Notes: generated from the sequence alone by a model not told the origin. A DNA stretch of 64,000 nucleotides from Mactromeris polynyma (GCA_032209605.1 JASFXZ010000005.1:17846860-17910859), one strand, 5' to 3'. Counted from the stretch's first letter, positions 1-18,328 are shown. Program-made: numbers and translations.

Positions 1-163
1 GGGAAATAAATAACTAAAGATTATTCATGTTTACTAATTTAAAAAAAACGCACATACTTTATGATAGTGAGCAAACAAGATGGTCAAAGTTATACATAAG
101 CATGTAAAAAAACATTTAACTAGAAGAGAAAATATATTAAATTTTGAACTGCAAGCATGCAAA

Positions 164-437
164 TGTACAGAGCCTCTAAAGTGACATTCCACATTCCATA
201 CTTTTATTTTCCAGCTACACTTCTATTTTTATTTCGTAAAAACAAAATATTATTTCGTAAAAACATAATATTATTTACGAAATAATAATTTTTATTTCGT
301 AAAAACCAAATTTCGTAAAAACGTAATGTTATTTATGAAATAATAATTTGTTTTTACGAAATAAGAATTCGTTTTTACGAAATAATATTACGTTTTTTAC
401 GAAATAAAAAAAGAATATTCTTTAGGGGCTCCGTACA
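164..437. repeat. Foldback element built from TTTCGTAAAAAC motifs
   Basis: The ends are inverted copies of one another (TGTACAGAGCCTCTAAAG at the left, the reverse complement of a near-identical sequence at the right). Inside, the 12-mer TTTCGTAAAAAC recurs several times on the plus strand in the left half and several times as its complement in the right half, so the whole unit can fold into one long AT-rich hairpin. No ORF is present. I infer a non-autonomous foldback or MITE-like element; the superfamily is unknown. Confidence 0.6.
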
Positions 438-689
438 AATGGTATTTATACTGTCGATATTTTTCATCCAATATATCAATATTGCTGATATGCACTGTGC
501 CGAATCAATGAAAGCTCTATCATTGTTCTCAAATATTCTTTTTTGTCTGGAGTATTTGTACAGTTATCGAAAAATTTAGACAGATTTAACCTATGGGGAA
601 TTGTTTTAATTTACAAATTGCTGGTAACATTGAATGTGTCCCTGATGTAACAATGTATCATTGATTTCAAGGGATAGTTGTTCAAGTGA

Positions 690-945
690 TTGTCGAGCAA
701 CTTTATCCATATTTTTATTATGCTTTGAAGAAGAGAGGGCATATTGGTTTGCACATGTCAGTATGTCCGTCCGTCTGTAACCTTTTTGTTGCCGATCAAT
801 AACTCGAGAACCCCTTGACCTAACATCCTCAAAATTGGTCCACACGTTCATCTTGGTTAGCAGAGGAACCCTATTGATTTTGGGGTCATGGGGTCCAAGG
901 TCAAGGGGGCATAATGTTTTACAAACATCTCTTGTTATTTTTTTA
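690..945 (-). repeat. Dispersed repeat family D, copy 1
   Basis: Shares, in the opposite orientation, a characteristic stretch with 11829-12055 and with the split copy at 11131-11583: a run about a cage of 'gaccccaaaatcaatagggtt' type sequence, a gttcttgagttattgatcgg block, paired cgaccgac/gtccgtcc motifs and a 'catgtgcaaac..atgccctc' end. The three copies are clearly related by eye. There is no coding capacity; it is probably a SINE or the end of a longer transposable element. Confidence 0.6.
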
Positions 946-1543
946 TGTTGTGCATTATTTTGTTTTTATTTCTTCTATATCATTTTGTTTATGTAGTAAG
1001 TTGATTACTGTTCTCTGTTTTACTGATGTAGCTATGATAGTATGATATATATATTAATTATTATTATTATTGTTGCATCTTATTTGATTATTTAGTCTTT
1101 ATATGACAGATCATAATCTGTATGCAATACAAAACCACAAAATTTGATTTAATTAGTTTGATTCTGGGATATTACAGATTAACAGAAACTAGTGAAAAAC
1201 CCTTCCCTCTTAAATAATCCTGTTGATGCATATTTATGCAACAATATAACTGGTTTCCAGGGCTCTATACATTTTCTTTCAATACAGTTGTCCTTGACTA
1301 GTGTACATGTTCATTTTGACTTGTCCAACATTGGAGGCTAGTTGTACGATCATAGAATAGGGTATGGAGGCATGCATAACAGACTTGTCCTGGACTAAGT
1401 CCAATTCAACTGTTGGTAGCCCAAATCCCTGGTTTCAAATAAAAGAATTAATATTCATGTGGGTAGGTTAAATACATATTTATACCAAAATGTAAATCTA
1501 GTTTGCTGGATGTCTTATTGTCAGTTATTGTGCTACCAGGTTA

Positions 1544-1720
1544 CAGTCAGACCTCGTTTATTTGACAACCTTCTATCCGAATACTTGGTATCATCCGAAT
1601 GAAGGTCAAGTCCGGATGTATCTTCTTAGACACGTCAAATTGAAATGGGTTATTCCAAACCATGTATTATTCGAAATAAAATTTCCGACCTGATGAATTT
1701 GAATGAACGAGGTCGGACTG
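1544..1720. mobile_element. TIR element, CAGTCAGACCTCGTT family, copy 1
   Basis: A 177-bp unit starting CAGTCAGACCTCGTTTATTT and ending AACGAGGTCGGACTG, so its ends are inverted repeats; it is flanked by TA on both sides (1542-1543 and 1721-1722). TA target duplication plus CAGT ends is typical of non-autonomous Tc1/mariner/pogo-like elements. A diverged relative in the same family lies at about 23318-23490. Confidence 0.8.
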
Positions 1721-2046
1721 TAATGGTCATTTATTATTTTGACAATATTTGTGTATATTATGGTCCGTTACTTAAGGAATCCTTAACTCCATATTTATCT
1801 CATTCTTGCTCAAGGGTTGTATGTTCAGTATTTTAACGAATCTGATCGCCTGATAATATGGCTGGAATACATTTCTTTGTTTCTTTGTTATTTATCTAGA
1901 ATTATATTGTTGTTTTACATGTTTCATAATCACAATGTTTGATCAAATTTCATATTTTAATTTGTTTATTGCTTACTAAAATTTAGTCCAAATAAACTTT
2001 GGTGAAGGTAATTATAACATGTTCTGTTGAATTAGTTATCGAACCA

Positions 2047-2307
2047 GGGCTCGTATTCACAAACGTTTTAAGACTGAATTTCAGACTTCGACTTTAAAAT
2101 TGCAAAAATTGAATTTACAAGCATTTTGTTTTCATTATATTTATATGGATAAATTTTTGCCTGAATATTTCTTGTTACTCACTCTACACTTTCACCATGT
2201 TTTATCAAAATATATTGTGTAACAATAACGTAGGAAGAAAATGAAAATTTTCCATTTTAAAGTCCAAGTCTGAGATTCAGTCTTAAAACATTTGTAAATA
2301 CAGGCCC
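2047..2307. mobile_element. Foldback element, GGGCTCGTATTCAC family
   Basis: The left end (GGGCTCGTATTCAC followed by a TTTTAAGACTGAATTTCAG-type block) is repeated in reverse complement at the right end (GTAAATACAGGCCC). The arms are about 50 bp each with a non-coding AT-rich centre. No target duplication could be fixed. Probably a MITE. Confidence 0.65.
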
Positions 2308-2895
2308 TCTTGCTTACTGAACAATCTAATGACTGCCATTTGTTCCGATAAGTCAAGTTGGTCAATAATTGGTCGGTTTGACTGACCGAGTAATTGATTG
2401 ATCATAATTTAACATGATCAATTAAATTGCCATCTATTTCTGTAGCATTCCGTATTTTCTTTCCGTTATATTCCGCCACTTTCCTACCCTTTTGTAAATT
2501 AGTTACTTCAATGTATAACTTTTTTCCAGGGTCCACTCTGCAGTAAAAAAGAATGAAGAAATATTTCAAGAAGTTATAGCAATACAAATAGGTTAGAGTA
2601 CATAAGGTCTCTGAATAAGTTCAAATAACACGGTACGTAACATTTAGCAGAGTGGTGACAACCAATTTTGAATAAATAATCAATAATTGATTGGTTTTTC
2701 CAACCCGATGCTCGATCATGATTTTGGAACCAAGTCTCAACACTAACACAATAATCAGACCTGCTATATCAATACATGTGTCTTGAAGATGTTGGCTGTA
2801 GTATGGTATATGGTCCTATTCTGCGTGCAAGATTCTTTTGACACCACCGCCGAAAATTTCCTCTTGATTATGTAGACGGATCGGAGGTGCAATTG

Positions 2896-3168
2896 TTAGA
2901 GGTAGGGGAAGTAAGTGAGAAAAGATAGCCAATGTAGAAAAGGTAGCTGTCTAAAAAATGCTTGAACGCTTCACTAGCTATAAAATGGCGCCCACCAGAC
3001 CAGACAACGCTGTTCCGCATGGACGCCATTTTGTTTAGCAAAGCTAGCACTGTCAGATCACGCTACCTATCTAAAGATAGGGGCTACTTTTCCTACGATT
3101 AAGAAACGGCAACGCTACTTTCCCTAAGTAGCGCTAGGTAGAATTCTATCTTTCCTACCTCTAAAAAA
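2896..3168. repeat. Possible foldback element with TTAGAGGTAGG ends
   Basis: TTAGAGGTAGGGGAAGT at the left is mirrored by CTTTCCTACCTCTAA at the right, and an inner pair (TAGCTAT/ATGGCG.. and CGCCAT) adds partial symmetry. The match is short and imperfect, so this is a tentative MITE call. Nothing coding is seen. Confidence 0.4.
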
Positions 3169-3480
3169 CACATCTCGGGTTGTGTTTAAAGCCAAACCTC
3201 CCAGTCTTTTTATCAGCCAATAATCATGCTAGAAAATGTACACACTAGCCACCATAATGACATTCGACTACAACAACAAAACTTACAAGGTTTAGAATTT
3301 TAATTCAATATTCTTCATTCAATGAAAATAATTACATTACAAAATTACATAAAAAATCATAAGTAAGTAAATATATACATAACATCAGTTATACAACTAA
3401 AACAAAAATCCAGGTCCCAATTTTACAAAAGATTTCAATAGAGTTCTACCTTGAACTCTTATTTTCAAGAACTTAACTCG

Positions 3481-3901
3481 GGGTTCATACAGGTCCTTTT
3501 TAAAGTCCTTGAAATTATGCTAGACCTTGAAAACTCCTTGAAAATGGCTAAAAACGGGAAAAGTACTTGAATTTTGAAAAACAACTGTCTGAATGTCATC
3601 TGAAACTCCTTGAAAAAAATTCTACCGATAACTTTGCCGTGTTGAGAGAATAAAGCTATAAAAAGTTAAGAAAAAAAGAACCAATTAGAAGAAAATGTCA
3701 TTTCAGGTAACTTTTTAGCCAGGGTAGGGTAATTTAGTGTGATTTATACAGAGTGCCACTTTAACTATAACGTCCAAACAGCCTGACATTTTGTCACATT
3801 TGTTAACTTTCCACTGAATTTTTTGATAGAAATAGTCCTTGAAAACCTGAAAATGTTTCTGAAAAGTACTTGAATTTTGTCTCAGAGGTTCTGTATGAAC
3901 C
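3481..3901. mobile_element. Non-autonomous TIR element, GGTTCATACAG ends
   Basis: The ends GGTTCATACAG and CTGTATGAACC are inverted copies, and the sub-terminal zones both carry repeated 'tccttgaaa' / 'tttcaagga' short motifs. Such multiple sub-terminal motifs resemble hAT-type ends, but no transposase remnant is visible, so the superfamily is an inference. Confidence 0.55.
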
Positions 3902-4358
3902 GTGTTAACTATATTTTGAGTTTTAGAACACATAAAAATCTGGTACACAAGATATGAAATATTTGACCAGAGAAAAATACTGATTTGATAAGTTTTGTGA
4001 CACCTGGGCCTGGTTATTACAACTGAATTCAGATAAGTTCATTACACCAGGATAACTTTCAGGATAAGAAAGTCATGTAGATAGGTTGAAAAAGTGTTCA
4101 GACTATCAAGAAATGTAAGCTGGGGTTTTGTACAGCGACAGCTTTGAGCAAATAATGATTATCGAGGCTTATATTCAAACAATTATGCATGGATAACATT
4201 CACAACACGATAGAAAATTTCAATGACATAAGTTGTCTCGTATTATTTGTAAATCAATAGAAAAACAAAGTAATCCAAATGGATTTCTTTGAACAATTTG
4301 TATCTAAAGAAGTAGAATATTTATAAACATATGCTTCACATAACATTAAGGGCTGCAT

Positions 4359-4692
4359 GAATACATAGTTCCCACATCTACATTATTTACCTCCCTTGTT
4401 CTGAATTGTCGGCCATTCCTTTAAGTTTATAGGGAATATAATGTAAACGATGATAAAACTAATCTGATAAATAAAAAATAACTTATTAATTATGCTCATG
4501 TGGGCATTTGGCTCAGTAAGTTGAAGAAAAAGTGGTTGTCACATGCAAATTATCTTGGTATTTTCTCAATTATCTCATTTTTGGATATTACCTATATAAG
4601 GGCTTATCAGTTTTGCCTACCAAAATGGCCGACAGTAAAGGACAAGGGAGGTAAATATTGTAGATGTTACATCATGTAGGAACTATGTATTC
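4359..4692. mobile_element. Foldback MITE, GAATACATAGTTCC family, copy 1
   Basis: About 334 bp. The left arm (GAATACATAGTTCC, then an ATTTACCTCCCTTGT block, then GTCGGCCAT) is mirrored by the right arm (ATGGCCGACAG, ACAAGGGAGGTAAAT, GGAACTATGTATTC). The centre carries a 'tgggcatttggct' stretch also found, inverted, in the copy at 34054-35874. This is the intact reference for that second copy, whose right arm has become a long tandem array. Confidence 0.8.
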
Positions 4693-5181
4693 CAAAATCA
4701 AGGTTAAACAATGACACAAATTGAAATATTTCATTCAGCAATACAACAATTTAAAAAAAACATCAAAAAAGGGAAATAAAAAATTACTGTTCAGATTATT
4801 TCATAGCAGGCCCGTAGCTACCAAAAGCAACCCAAAATAATATGAATAAATGGTTAAATAGAATGCAGGAAGAATTGCATGAAACTATAAAATGTTGAAT
4901 ATCTCAAAAAGATTGCATATTGGAAGTCTAGTCTGGTAGATTCCACGAGTGCAATGTGATTTAAATCAGCATTTCTTATTCTGTTCATGATAGGTACGAA
5001 AAAGTCGTATCCAAAACACAATCGAGCATGCCTCACTAACCCCCACCCCCCCGTCTTTATTGCCCTGGTTAAATTTTGGCCCTGGTTATGGGCCTGAATA
5101 GTTTAAATCATGGCAACCATATGTTGTATGTTTTACATGCAGGTACCGAGCAAATAGTTGTCACAACTCTTGTAAGCCATA

Positions 5182-5446
5182 TGTTTGTTTGTTTCATTGG
5201 GTTTAACGCCGTTTTTCAACGATATTTCAGTTATATACGGCAGCCGGTTCACCTAACCAGTTTTTCCTGGACTGAATTCTAACCAGTACTAACTTACCCT
5301 TCCACAAGGAGCCGGCAACTTCTCCACATGAGGAGGAAAATCGACATTTTTGTCAAATTTTCATGGAAGGGTATGACCTGCCGCGACCGGGAATCGAACC
5401 CGGATCGCCGGGTTACAAGTCCAGCGCACTAACCACTGGACCACGG
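5182..5446 (-). mobile_element. tRNA-headed SINE with perfect 15-bp target duplication
   Basis: A 15-bp direct repeat, CTCTTGTAAGCCATA, flanks the unit (5167-5181 and 5447-5461). Read on the minus strand from 5446, it opens with a tRNA-like head with A and B boxes and a loop whose anticodon position reads TGT (threonine-like), followed by a longer non-tRNA body and a 3' tail ending near 5182. The same body recurs at 38690-39125 and 41070-41318. This is a retroposed SINE rather than a working tRNA gene, because the head is followed by the family's body. The sharp duplications suggest a fairly recent insertion. Confidence 0.85.
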
Positions 5447-5534
5447 CTCTTGTAAGCCATAGTACGGGAGCTGCTGTTTGTTGACATTGTTTAAACAAGC
5501 ATAAGGCGAGAATAATGTGCAATCAGCAATACAC

Positions 5535-5711
5535 CAATACCTCAATAATAAGACCACCTTTGGGACCCTTGAAAACTGGTCTTCTTATTGAGGTTGTCTT
5601 AATATTGAGTTTGACTACAGAGCGTAACAGTGAAAATGGATTGGAAAATTGAGTTATTAATTTTGCGGTGGTCTTTATATTGAGGTGGTCTTTAGGTGGG
5701 GTTTTACTGTA
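5535..5711. mobile_element. CAGTAAAACCTC MITE, copy 1
   Basis: One of eleven copies in the window of a roughly 130-190 bp element (one a 313-bp head-to-head dimer) with ends close to CAGTAAAACCTC...GAGGTTTTACTG and TA flanks. The left part (CTCAATAATAAGACCACC) and right part (GGTGGTCTTTA.. type) are imperfect inverted repeats. Non-coding. CAGT ends with TA flanks fit a pogo/Tc1-mariner derived MITE. Confidence 0.8.
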
Positions 5712-6190
5712 CTACGGTTATAATTCGAAACAGTAAATTTTATTGTAATATAACATGATTAATCCTGGTTATCACAGTAGCAGTGTTTCAGTCGCTTCAA
5801 TGTACCTACATTTACAGATAGACAAATACTTCTTGCAACCGACAGCCCTGATTGGTTCAGGTAAAGTTCCAGGCTGGACCAAATCTTAATAAGAAAGTCT
5901 CCACAATTTTTTTTCAAGACCGCATAAAAATCCCTATGTATTTTTAGAGCTTCCTGTTTAAAACTAGTATACAGAAAAGGGTCATAATGACTTTTAACAA
6001 ATCGTATTTGACCAAACAGCACAGACATAAATGACACATTATCAATTTATCAATATACAAAATGATATCATCAAATTCATTAATATACAGCAACATGGAT
6101 TTTCAAATTAATTGTAGTCTTGTATTATGCAAGATTGATTAATGTTTTCAGACAAAAGTGGCTCCATCATTTATACAGCAGTAATATATG

Positions 6191-6470
6191 TTACCAAATA
6201 TTCCCTAATAAATGCCCCTCCCTTAATTAATGCCCCCTCTCCTTTTGAATAAAAAAACAAAATATTCTTACTGGAATATATTTGAGGCTAGGAAGTGCAA
6301 GTTTCAGCAGTTTCAGCTTAGATCAAAGGTTAGAGAACGACTAGACCATACTCGTTCTAATAGATGCATATGAGTGTGATTTTTATAGCGATTGATTTTT
6401 AACCTTTATTAAATGCCCCCCTTCTCAAAATGTAACACCTCAGGGGCGTTTATTAGGGAAATTTGGTATC
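6191..6470. mobile_element. TIR element, TACCAAAT..CCCTAATAAA family, copy 1
   Basis: The left end reads TACCAAATATTCCCTAATAA and the right end, in reverse complement, TACCAAATTTCCCTAATAAA, each followed by a run of 'tgcccc' motifs. About 280 bp, no ORF. A longer relative (about 1 kb) lies at 15123-16130. It sits just past the ATG5 stop codon and supplies a minus-strand AATAAA at 6405-6410 that the gene could use. Confidence 0.75.
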
Positions 6471-6612
6471 TACCATGCAATCACAGTATTACCCTATCAC
6501 ACTTAACATACATTTGTTTGGTTTCATCACATACTACAAACACAATAATCTACACAGTAAGAACTGCTGATTCACACTGCTATTGCACTATGGGTAGCAC
6601 TTAGGTGATCAG

Positions 6613-13283
<6,671 letters not shown>

Positions 13284-13436
13284 TTTTTATGTTAATTCAT
13301 GCCAAGTGGAATATCAGCCAAGTATATGTCAACCGCAACACAACTGCAACATCCACAACTTCCCTGTGGTAGACAGCTGAAAATAAACGATATACACATA
13401 CTGAGATGTTAACTTAAGAAACTCAAATTACATGTA

Positions 13437-14201
13437 TACTCAAACGCAAAAGAAAGTGTGCACTTTTCATGGTTTGATTTTTTGAAAATCCAATGATGGA
13501 ATATTATGTGTGGTAAGTAAGGGTCAAAATAAAAAAAATACACAAAAAGTCAAAGGGATGTTTTCTTGCGAAGATTCACTGTTATTTGTTGCAAAGTGAT
13601 GTTAATGTTGCATTAATATCTGGTATGACTGCCACTCCGTCTAATAACTCTGTAGCAGAGGCGGTTTGGTACCGACGTCTCATGTGCGTCAAATCAATTC
13701 GACGGTCCAGTCTGACGCCAGTCACGCATGGCCTGCCAGATTGGGGACGGTCGGCAACAGTACCTGTTTGCATAAACCTATCACGTTACTTGATTATAGT
13801 GTTTCTATGGCAGTTGCCCGTGAAACTGAAGCGACTGAGTCACCACTGACCTGCATCATTAAGGTGTCAATACGCTGACATTCTGATAGTCGTGGCATAT
13901 TCTCTATTATAAATTTTCTAAATCTACAGTGATATTCGCACTATGCATGTGTAAAAGAATGTAGAGAAAACAAGTTTGCCCACTTGTACTTGTGTATACA
14001 TGTTCCACGTGGAAATCCTTCAAAATCGTAATTCGGGCTATAAGGCTATTGAGTAAAAACAAGCCATAATTTGACTGCTTTTTCGTTGTTGATATAAACC
14101 GTAACGACCGAAATTCTTATGTTTCAAATTTGACAACTTTATACCTTGTAGAATTAAAATACTAAAAAAATCAAAAGTGCACTTTCTTTTGCGTTTCAGT
14201 A
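13437..14201 (-). mobile_element. Deleted Tc1/mariner-like transposon
   Basis: The terminal inverted repeats are about 30 bp: TACTCAAACGCAAAAGAAAG at 13437 and, in reverse complement from 14201, TACTGAAACGCAAAAGAAAG. A TA dinucleotide flanks each end (13435-13436 and 14202-14203), the standard target duplication of this superfamily. At 765 bp it is about half the size of an autonomous Tc1 element, and its interior holds a transposase remnant in the minus orientation (13582-13790). It is therefore an internally deleted, non-autonomous copy. Confidence 0.82.
13582..13790 (-). pseudogene. Tc1-like transposase N-terminal remnant
   Basis: On the minus strand a frame reads TGTVADRPQSGRP, then DRRIDLTHMRRRYQTAS. 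This matches the linker between the two helix-turn-helix units of Tc1-like transposases (the common pattern is GxVxDRPRSGRPRxTT followed by RxIxLxHLRxRFxTA). The frame ends at 13582 and nothing resembling the DDE catalytic domain follows, so it is a broken fragment inside the deleted transposon. Upstream of about 13790 the similarity appears frame-disrupted (a CCATAGAAACACTATAA stretch includes a stop). Confidence 0.75.
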
Positions 14202-14878
14202 TATCAGCATTTGCAGGGAGAGCCTCACATACTGAAATCATCCTTAATAATAACAGTTACTGGTACATATGTACACAAAATTGACTTAATAGTATGTAAT
14301 TTGCACAGTAATTACTGGGATGATGAATAATCAGAAATGACATATCCTATCTACCATCATATTATTAGAAAACAAAGCATGTTATAGTAACATGAATGGA
14401 AAAAGGACCTCATTAATTTCTATGCTTAACACTTTTTTTCAAGCACAACTTATATTGCCACTAAATGCATGCAAATAGTAATGAGTCATTAAGCCCAATT
14501 ATTATGTTATTTTTGAATTTTAGGTCATTAGACTGTAAAACACCACAAATCTAATTTCTTTGAACATATTTCCAATTTAGTGTTTTGTTTTAGGATTTTT
14601 GAACCTGTAAGGATGCTGTATAGCCTGTAATTGAAAGTTGAGCATGTACAACTTTCTGACACAGACTTCCAACGATTTTAGGTCTGTAGAACCCATTGAC
14701 AGACATGCTGGTCCCACATGTCTGTTCAGTCCTATATATGTGTACAGGCTCTATAGAAAAATTGTAAAGACACCTGCTGTGCCCATCTGAACTCAGTAGC
14801 TGCAAAGAGGGCTCCAATACCGAAAAGGCCCTGTACGAGACCTGCTTGGGCAGTCATGACAGTTCATTGTGTCATTGC

Positions 14879-15030
14879 CACAGGTGGCCGGTGAGTAGCC
14901 ATGACATTTAAAACCAGCATAGTAAAAATTTTGGTCCAACTTCATACGTATTTACTATAAGAACAGAGTGAAAAAAAGATATTTTCAATGCGGGTTTTAA
15001 ATGTCATGGTTACTCACCAGCCACCTGTGG
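14879..15030. mobile_element. Palindromic MITE with 38-bp arms
   Basis: The left arm starts CCACAGGTGGCCGGTGAGTA and the right arm, in reverse complement, CCACAGGTGGCTGGTGAGTA; both continue through CCATGACATTTAAAACC. Arms are about 38 bp with two or three mismatches around a 75-bp centre. Non-coding. Confidence 0.78.
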
Positions 15031-15122
15031 TCCTTGCGGCTATTCAAAAGCCAACATTTTGAATAAAGCATTCAGTGACAAGTCAGTTTTACTCCTATTC
15101 ACAACTTTATTCTATATCTGTT

Positions 15123-16130
15123 TACCGTAAAATCCCTATTTAACGCCCCCACCCTTAGTAACACCCCCTGCCCTTTTTTGAAAATGTATTTTCCGAGTAA
15201 CCAGAAAAAAAGTTTTAAATACCATTCTCTTCCGTAGTATGTAACATGAAGCACTACCAGTTTATCATCGGTCACACAACTAACCGGAATACCGGAACAC
15301 AATATTAATAAGCTGCTTTAATCAGTTATTTTGACAATATCATAATTATGATACAACACTTCAACAATGGATTTTTTTCTATGTAAAATTTACGGGTATT
15401 CCTGTATTTCGGAAGTATTATGGACGAGCAGTATAACTGTATATAACGTACTACTAATTTAATACCATCTACGACTAATAAACTCGCACAACATTATTTA
15501 GCTGCTTTAATAATTTATTTTGACAATTTTATATTATACATTACAACACTTCAACAATGGATTAATTTACCGTTTTATAATGGCCTTCACAAGTTGATTT
15601 TCTATATGTTAAATGTATGGGTATTCCGGTATTTCGGTGTGACCAGTTTATCACTAGTGAATAGCACAAACATATTAATAACTACCGTATGTGAATATTT
15701 TAACTTTCCGTGAAAAACAGACAACTATTAAATTGTATCAACACATTTATTAACACACAGTAAACAGCAGATATACGGTAGTCCACTTGTTTACAGCAAC
15801 AGGTGCATAACTTATTTTTGACAGTGGTGCAGTATCCAAGAATGTCTTGGGTCACAATGACTTAGGTCACAGTGACATAAGTCATGTAGGCAGTAGAATT
15901 GAGTCAGAATACTGATGAGATCGAAGGTGTCACAAGCAGAGGCTATGAAGAGTAATCGACAACGGCGGAGAAGATCAGGAGTCATTTGTTGACTACATGC
16001 TAGGGGGAAATTCCCGATGCACTTGCATGAACTTTTAGCGAGAGAAATGATGATCGATTTCACTACCATATGGCCTCTAATAAATGCCCCCCTTTCAGAA
16101 AATGTAATGCCCCCGGGGGATTTTATGGTA
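15123..16130. mobile_element. TIR element, TACC..AAATCCC family, copy 2 (about 1 kb)
   Basis: The left end is TACCGTAAAATCCC followed by 'aacgccccca'; the right end in reverse complement is TACCATAAAATCCC followed by 'ccgggggcatt'. It shares end sequence with the 280-bp copy at 6191-6470 but has a longer interior. A minus-strand frame at 15812-16069 is open for 85 codons but I see no transposase motif in it. Either a partly decayed longer member or a composite. Confidence 0.6.
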
Positions 16131-16342
16131 TGTCTGATCGTATATCACGTGTACATGTATATATAAATATGAACCTACGGGTATCTCCAAACTAAAATGA
16201 CATCTGTGCAGCCCAGTTCCATGCCTGTACGTAAAGAAACCCAAAGGGTATGCTGGTTATTGCGACCCATGGCGAAAACAATAGTAGAAACATGATGTAG
16301 AGAACCCGTAGATTGCCATATCATGCATGTGGCAACGGTAAA

Positions 16343-16921
16343 GGGTCAACTCGGCCCACTTACAATCTCGGCCCACTTTTGAAGCGCAATGAAAAGGCAA
16401 CGTTGTTCACACCTTCGGCATACTAAAGAAGGTGATAGTAGTCGTCTTTTTAAGCGCAATGAAAAGGCTTGTTTGTTATTTATACCAATATTATAAAATA
16501 AATATTAAAGGTTTTCGTATCGTCTACTTTGTTTCAAATATATAAAGAATAAAATAATTATAATAATTAAAATGTGAAAGAAATACCTCTCATAATTGTT
16601 TTTGAGTAAAAACGGAGTGACAAGCATGTTCAAATTATAACAGATACCAAAATACATTTCACAGGGAAATTTCCTCTCCATTGAGCTGGAAATTCCCACT
16701 GCACCGCGAATCTTTAATGCACAGGGAATATTCAATAATGTTTTTCAACTTACATTTAATTGGTTTTAACTTATTAAAATATTAATGATCAATGTATCAA
16801 AATTCAACACTTAAAAGGTTCACATATATCGCCTCAATTATTGGGCTGAGTTGGACCAGGCAGAGTTGGTAAGTGGGCCGAGTAGGACCGGGTCGAGATT
16901 GTAAGTGGGCCGAGTTGACCC
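16343..16921. mobile_element. Foldback element with GGGTCAACTCGGCCCACTTA ends
   Basis: The left arm GGGTCAACTCGGCCCACTTA plus CAATCTCGGCCCAC is repeated inverted at the right end, where the right arm holds an extra internal block (gaccgggtcgag). About 579 bp; the GC-rich arms stand out from the AT-rich interior. No ORF with recognisable motifs. No clear target duplication. Confidence 0.75.
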
Positions 16922-18328
16922 TGAATCGAGACCACAACATTGCAGGAGAATGAGGGTCATTTCATATGAACTTCCAATTGGCCTGTACTCTTCTCACAAT
17001 TTCATGAGCATGCGACCACCTGTGTGTCTCACCTGACCGAGGCATAATTGAGCACCTCACCAAACACTTTGGCAGGCGAAACTGCAAAATAATCCCAAGG
17101 CAAACAGTGTCGACCTCAGCATAGATAATAGATCACATTTTATGGGAGTTTAAATTTTAGGCAAACCTCTTGTGTCCCATATCCTACCTTGCAGTTCTAC
17201 CAATAGCAGTTCAGTTGTTTCTTAAAGTGTCCAGACAATTGAAATTCAAGTATTAAATATTAAAATTAGTAATTACTGATCACAAATTTCCTATCATTAT
17301 CAAACAGGAACCAACTTGGAATACGCTAGACAAAAGATCTAACTTCCTTTCTTTATAATTAACAACTCATACGTGAATTATACTATTTGCAAAACATTCA
17401 AGCAAATAAATACAAACACAGCCTACCTGTCAAACCAATGACTGAATATTACGAAATCTAAACATAGGGCAATATCCGAAACGTTTCTAGTTCTGCCTCT
17501 CTTACACTTTTTGTGTGCATTAGTTTCCAACCACTAGACGTTGAAAGTTCAAATTAGGTAAATCTATACTGAGTACGGTAATCCTTATTCTGCGGGGAAA
17601 GGTATAAAACACGGCGCCTCGCTAAGGGAATTATTACTGAAAACATGACGCCGCCTACTAACGTTTTTATTTGTTTTCAGATATTAGTGATTTTGATATC
17701 GAATAAAAGGTCTTATTCTGCAGTTTTAGAATATATCAAAATATTCTAAAATCCACATATATTACAAAACAAATTGCCAACTGAGTTAATGTAGACGGAA
17801 ATAATGAATTTAAAATGACAACAATTTGGTCCAGTTTGTTAATTTTCCATTCTGCTGATTGACCGGTTCATGAACACGAATGTAATACGTGTATATTATT
17901 CATATCATACATTGTAGATAGTTTGCACCAAGTCAACTGCTCATTTGAGAAATGTGATAAGTACAATGACAGCAGACGATATCTTGTTTACACACTCACA
18001 CGCGTCCAGCAGATATACCAGGAAAACTTTGTTATCTGTATGAATGTTTTGCTAGTATATACACCAGCTAATACAGACGGATTAACATGATCAAATAAAT
18101 ACCAAGCCTTTTCATACTTTTCACTAATTATTCAAAGCCTTGACAAAATAGCATACGTCATTTAATTGATTCTTGTTTTTTTCTGCTGTCGCGATTTTGA
18201 GACAGTGTTCTCTGTACGGTCGCATAAAAGTGCCATATTTTCTTGAACAACTATTTTGTTATACGCATTCATCAAATTAGATTTTCGTGAACACACGTAA
18301 CGAATTAAGATGTTATCATATACATGTA

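Larger units (their letters stand above)
1..6612. other. Gene-poor flank downstream of ATG5
   Basis: I see no supportable coding gene here. The stretch holds foldback or TIR elements (about 164-437, 1544-1720, 2047-2307, 2896-3168, 3481-3901, 4359-4692, 5535-5711, 6191-6470), a diverged dispersed repeat (690-945) and a SINE (5182-5446), listed separately. Between them is AT-rich DNA without recognisable signals. The ATG5 3' UTR enters from the right on the minus strand. A minus-strand AATAAA lies at 6405-6410, about 200 bp past the stop, but it is inside a foldback element, so the true cleavage site is uncertain. Short ORFs on both strands look like chance. Confidence 0.6.

Noticed and set aside
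5379..5446. Apparent tRNA-Thr gene on the minus strand
   Set aside because: It has a good cloverleaf-like head but is followed by the SINE body and flanked by target duplications, so it is the head of a retroposon.
5759..6037. 92-codon minus-strand ORF downstream of ATG5
   Set aside because: Could lie in a 3' UTR; no motif, no splice partners, not needed by any gene model.
17603..17750. TATAAAA followed by a 34-codon ORF
   Set aside because: Too short, no conserved feature, no splice continuation I could defend.
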